A stretch of 64,000 nucleotides of DNA from Acorus gramineus (lineage: Eukaryota; Streptophyta; Magnoliopsida; Acorales; Acoraceae). The notes under the pieces are model-generated. The model was not told the origin of the DNA and did not search any database. It saw only the letters and a program-made list of their open reading frames with translations. The stretch spans positions 13,177,314 through 13,241,313 of the forward strand of contig CM060854.1 in assembly GCA_030737835.1 (NCBI GenBank), read 5' to 3'. Both the position numbers and the translations under genes were made by a program. Of the stretch, positions 60,494-64,000 are shown in pieces. Numbering within the stretch: position 1 is the stretch's first letter; every line of letters starts with the position of its first letter.

Positions 60494-62235
60494 AGGGAAA
60501 CGGAAAGGGGGAGATGCGGGGCTCTCGACGCGCCCACGGCCACCTCAACCACCACCACCACCACCACCACCTCTTCCGCCTTTCTTCAGCCCTTCTTGGC
60601 TGCAAATCAGGGGGGGGGGAAGATCATGAGAAGGAACTTGAGAGAGGAGGATCAACAACAACAACACATGAACAACCCTTCTCTTCTTCCTTCACCATCT
60701 CCTTCTCTTTAGGGAATAAACACAAACACTTGGGGGGCTTTGAAAGAGAGAAAGGGAGGCCAAGAAGAAGGTTGACATGGGGTTGGGAGGGAGAGAGAGA
60801 GAGAGAGAGAAGATATTTTGGGTACAAATAAATATCTAAAGAGGGATGGAAATGACCATTTCATCCCTGACTTAGAAATTCTGCGCATGCTTCACTAGAA
60901 CAGCCATAACTTCCTCAATATAGCTCCGAATTGCACAATTCAAAATCCGTTGGAACGCCAAGAAGATTATCTACAACTTTGATGTTTATGCCAAGATCAA
61001 ATAATCTCTCCAGCTATTCCGAAATTAGAGCTAAACATAGAACAGGGCTGCTGCCAGAATTTTCATCCTCGGGGTATACTTGGTAAAATACCCATAACTT
61101 TTCCTACATGAATCTAGTTGATCCAATTCCACTTTTGTACGAAAGCTAACTCAAAACTGGACATATTTAAACCTCTTCATCTTGGATTTTAACAAAATCA
61201 AATCCAAATACTAAATTGGAAATACATAACTTCGAGGAAAAAAATTATGTAGCCAAATTTTCAATCAGAGTGCTCCAAATGACACAGGCACAACAGAATC
61301 TGTGTCGATGCTACCTAGCGTTGTAGTTGTTCTGTAGAGGGCCCCCACCTGTAGGTACTATCGATGCATGCGGCAAGATGTACTGATCATGAGGGTATAC
61401 CAGGTAGAGGCTACTTGGGAGAGGGTTACCGGATGATGAAGGGTGTAGAGCAAACAGTTTTATCTCAAAAGTCACTAGGATCACCCCTGCAGGGGCGAGG
61501 GTGAGGGTAAGTTGAGTCACGTCGTCACGTAACTCTTATACCCATCGAGTATACTCTGGGTATGATACTCCTAACGCGTGAGGTATCGAAGTATATCTCT
61601 ACCTCGTAGCGGATGGACTCGTCGTATTTTTTTATCTAGTAACACCATGTGTTATGGTTAATAGTTGTTCTTCCCCGAGTGTCCCAAAAGCCTCCCTCCA
61701 GAAGTGAGGGCGAGGGTCTTGTTATCCATTGGGTTCCCACCCATGTTTTCCTTGAAAGGAAATTGCCTTAGTATTGAATTGTTGTTATGGTGCTTGGCTT
61801 CTTGCCACTCACTGAGCTTGTAGTTCACCCCTCGCGTACTGTTTCTTCTACAAGGGCGGTGTTGGGCGTGGAACTGGAGCTTCCCTGTGGCATTGTCTTG
61901 CGTGCATGGGAGCGTCCCATCTGGCGAATGGCGAGTGCGAGGCTGTCAGCAGTCTTAGAGTCTTGTATTTGTAATAGTGCGTGTTGCACTGGTTGTATTT
62001 TATTTGGACTAGACTTGGCTCTCACAAGATAGTGATTGTGTATTCAAGTCTATAATAATGCTTTTGGTTTACAAACATTATTGATATTTTATGCTTCCGC
62101 TTTTCAGTTAGCTATCATTTATCTTTTCCTTGCCACCTTGTGTGTTATTGTTGGAGTCCTTGTTGACCTCAAGTATTGATAGCTGATATTATATATATTG
62201 CCACGTCTCGGGGACGGCCGCCCTGGGGCGTGACA

Positions 62236-62970
62236 GCGGAGGCCATGGCTGAGGAGGAGGGAGATGACGACGGGATGGATGATCTTGACGAGGCCGAGGC
62301 GGATGTCCCTCGGGCCACAAGAGCCACGGTATTTTCCTTAATTCTCTTTTTCTAATTTCAGATTTGTATATTACATTTATGTATGAATTATGGGTGTTTT
62401 TATGGACATATGTTGGTAATTTAATGCATATTTTAGCTATGATACATGGTGTGAGAGAAAGTAGTGTAATTTTCTAAGGAGAGGGTATGTATGTGGTAGG
62501 GATAGATCACAGTGGGATGGGGAATATGCTAAAGTAAAAATAAGTTTTTTTTGGTGGGGTTTTGATATGCTTGCTTTGTTTGTGGGAGTTTGTGATGGGC
62601 ATGCTTTATGATTTTTAGCATAGGGTGTTATGGTGGGGTTTGCATGTATGTATTTCATGAGTCTAGGTAGGTTTATATATGGTGTGTATTTTTAAGGGAG
62701 GGACAATTTTTCATATGCTTTTATCATGGTGATTATGTTATAAAAGGGTTATGTAAGCATGATAGATGATGCATAAAAAAGCACGTAAGCATGATAAGGA
62801 AGACCATGGTGGGACAAGCGGAGGGGTGATAATATGAACAAGTTTTGTAGTAAAGGAGTTTGAATTTTCCTTTTTTTAGTTTTATATATTTCATGCTTTA
62901 TTAATCTTTTTGTGAGAAATTTTTACTAAGCATGGTTTAGAATGAATTTTAGATTTAGAATGATTTGTTG
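62236..62970 (+). other. Continuation of the interrupted ORF and downstream sequence
   Basis: After the second GCGGA (62236-62240) the acidic frame resumes (A-M-A-E-E-E-G-D-D-D-G...) and stays open to 62328. There GCCACG|GTATTTTCC could be a splice donor. The remaining ~640 bp is AT-rich without a recognisable exon before the next LTR fragment begins. Confidence 0.45.
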
Positions 62971-63511
62971 ATAATGATAACTGACTGAAAAGCGGAAGCA
63001 TAAGATATCAACAATGTCTGTAAACCAAAAGATTATTACAGACTCGAATACACAATCACTGTCCTATGAGAGCCAAGTCTAGTCCAAATAAAATACAACC
63101 TGTGCCACATGCACGATTTACAATACATAAAATGACTCTAGGACTGCTGACAGCCTCGCACTCGCCACCCGTCGGAAGAACGCTCCACGCCCATAAGACC
63201 ACGCCACAGGGAAGCTCCAGCTCCACGCCCAACACTGCCCCAGAAAAGAAACAGTATGCGAGGGGTGAGCTACAAGCTCAGTGAGTGGCTGGAAACCAAT
63301 CACCAATACAACAGTTCAATACTAAAGCAATTTCCTTTCAAGGAAAACATGGGTGGAAACCCAATGGATAACAGGGTCACGCGGCGGCGCGACCAACCTC
63401 ACCCTCACCCTCACTCCCGGAGGAAGACTCTTGGGACTTTTGGGGAGAGACCATATCGTTGGTCAAAGAGACGTGAAATTACTAGTCTACACAACACTAT
63501 TGGATCACCAA

Positions 63512-63544
<33 letters not shown>

Positions 63545-64000
63545 CGGAGGGAGACTCTTGGGACTTTTGGGGAGAGACCATACCGTTTGTCGAAGAGACG
63601 CGGAATTACTGGTCTACACAACACTACTGGATCATCTACATCGAGATAACTGCCCAACGATGTCTTTGAACATCGATACGCAACCGGACCCAACAACTAA
63701 GGGAACAGACGAACAACAAATGAGTCACGCGGCGACGTGTCTTCACCTCATCCTCACCCTCACCCTTTAGAGGGGACATAGGACTTTTGGAAGAGATTAG
63801 ACTGCTCTACACCCTTGGTCCACCGGTAGCCCTTTCCCCGGGTAGTCTCTACCTGGTATACTCCCACGATCAGTACGCTCCCAAACGCATCGGTAGTACC
63901 TACGGATGGGAGCCCTCTGTCAGGAAAGCTTTTCCAACACCGGGGAGTTCCTACACGGATCCAACGAAGGGGAGAACGATTCCACGCTCGCAATATCATT
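62971..64000 (-). mobile_element. Long LTR family fragment I (runs off right edge)
   Basis: From GATAATGATAACTGACTG at 62971 the sequence follows unit B from about 51614 onward. The terminal ~110 bp (TGTCACGCCCC end) is missing, so this side is truncated. It continues to the window edge through the GGGTGA-type repeats (here as CCCTCA on the plus strand) and one copy of the GGGAGTATACCAGGTAGAG module. Confidence 0.85.

Larger units (their letters stand above)
51503..61295 (-). mobile_element. Solo LTR unit B inside O1, TSD GAATC
   Basis: It starts TGTCACGCCCCAGG and ends GACACAGGCACAACA, flanked by perfect GAATC (51498-51502 and 61296-61300). The total is 9793 bp including nested units C and G. 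Its own sequence is about 2.96 kb, shorter than its relatives D and G. Much of the difference is the precise absence of the intron-like block at 60487/60488. The downstream mini-exon and GTGAGTGG are kept, and so is the acceptor-like TTTGCAG upstream of the Gly-codon-rich block. Confidence 0.88.
36154..62235 (+). mobile_element. Outer solo LTR unit O1 (26.1 kb with nested insertions), TSD GCGGA
   Basis: It starts TGTTAGGCATGTGTC at 36154 and ends GGGGCGTGACA at 62235, flanked by GCGGA (36149-36153, 62236-62240). Its own sequence is 36154-36729, 39327-40208, 43990-44930, 50972-51502 and 61301-62235, about 3.87 kb. It contains the family's exon-like blocks: acceptor-like TTTCAG at about 39547, donor TTG|GTAATC at 39662, and TTGCAG then a 30-nt mini-exon at 44109-44138 followed by GTGAGTGG. 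A last acceptor-like site lies near 61855. It has no second LTR, primer-binding site, polypurine tract or protein domain. Confidence 0.85.

Noticed and set aside
40209-62235. Unit D and the end of O1 as the two LTRs of one full-length element
   Set aside because: Each end pair has its own 5-bp duplication (ATTTA against GCGGA), and the sequence between them is other LTR units, not gag-pol.

Overview
This is nuclear DNA from a flowering plant. The evidence is GT-AG multi-exon genes that encode plant-type proteins, AT-rich intergenic DNA, and several kinds of plant retrotransposon. I cannot name the species.

Left part (1-26 kb, gene-bearing). The 5' end of a CHL1/DDX11-type DNA helicase gene runs off the left edge on the minus strand (1-683). 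A decayed Ty3/gypsy retrotransposon follows (about 1617-6070, minus). Next is a complete 12-exon gene for a three-FKBP-domain plus TPR immunophilin of the ROF1/FKBP62 type (7153-12022, minus). It lies head-to-head with a complete 4-exon gene for ribosomal protein L37 (12798-13339, plus). A complete 15-exon gene for a PXA-PX-Nexin_C (sorting-nexin-like) protein fills 18019-25852 (minus). I assembled all three complete gene models by hand. Each sums to a whole number of codons (558, 96 and 1146 including stop), which supports the splice sites. The spaces between genes hold inverted-repeat elements, a MITE-like unit, minisatellites and a LINE relic.

Right part (about 29-64 kb, repeat-bearing). 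This is almost entirely one superfamily of long LTR units that begin TGTTAT/TGTAAC and end GTGACA/GTTACA. Nine complete units can be delimited by TG...CA ends plus 5-bp target-site duplications. One (31353-33589) stands alone. The other eight form a nest: an outer unit (36154-62235) holds four insertions (36730-39321, 40209-43984, 44931-50966, 51503-61295). The third of these holds one more (45262-48706), and the fourth holds two more (53392-56106, 56130-60234). None has an internal region or a second LTR. The outer unit sits inside an acidic, Ala/Gly-rich open reading frame (35582-36153, resuming at 62241) that reads on in frame once the insertion and one duplication copy are removed.

Most interesting signal. 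The LTR units share an exon-like layout. A Gly-codon-rich block ends in a GTAAGT-type donor. Then comes a very GC-rich intron-like block, and then a mini-exon, mostly 36 nt, flanked by TTGCAG and GTGAGTGG. In the unit at 51503-61295 the intron-like block is missing exactly from donor to acceptor, as if that copy had been made from spliced RNA. This suggests the LTRs carry a real, transcribed and spliced gene-like unit.
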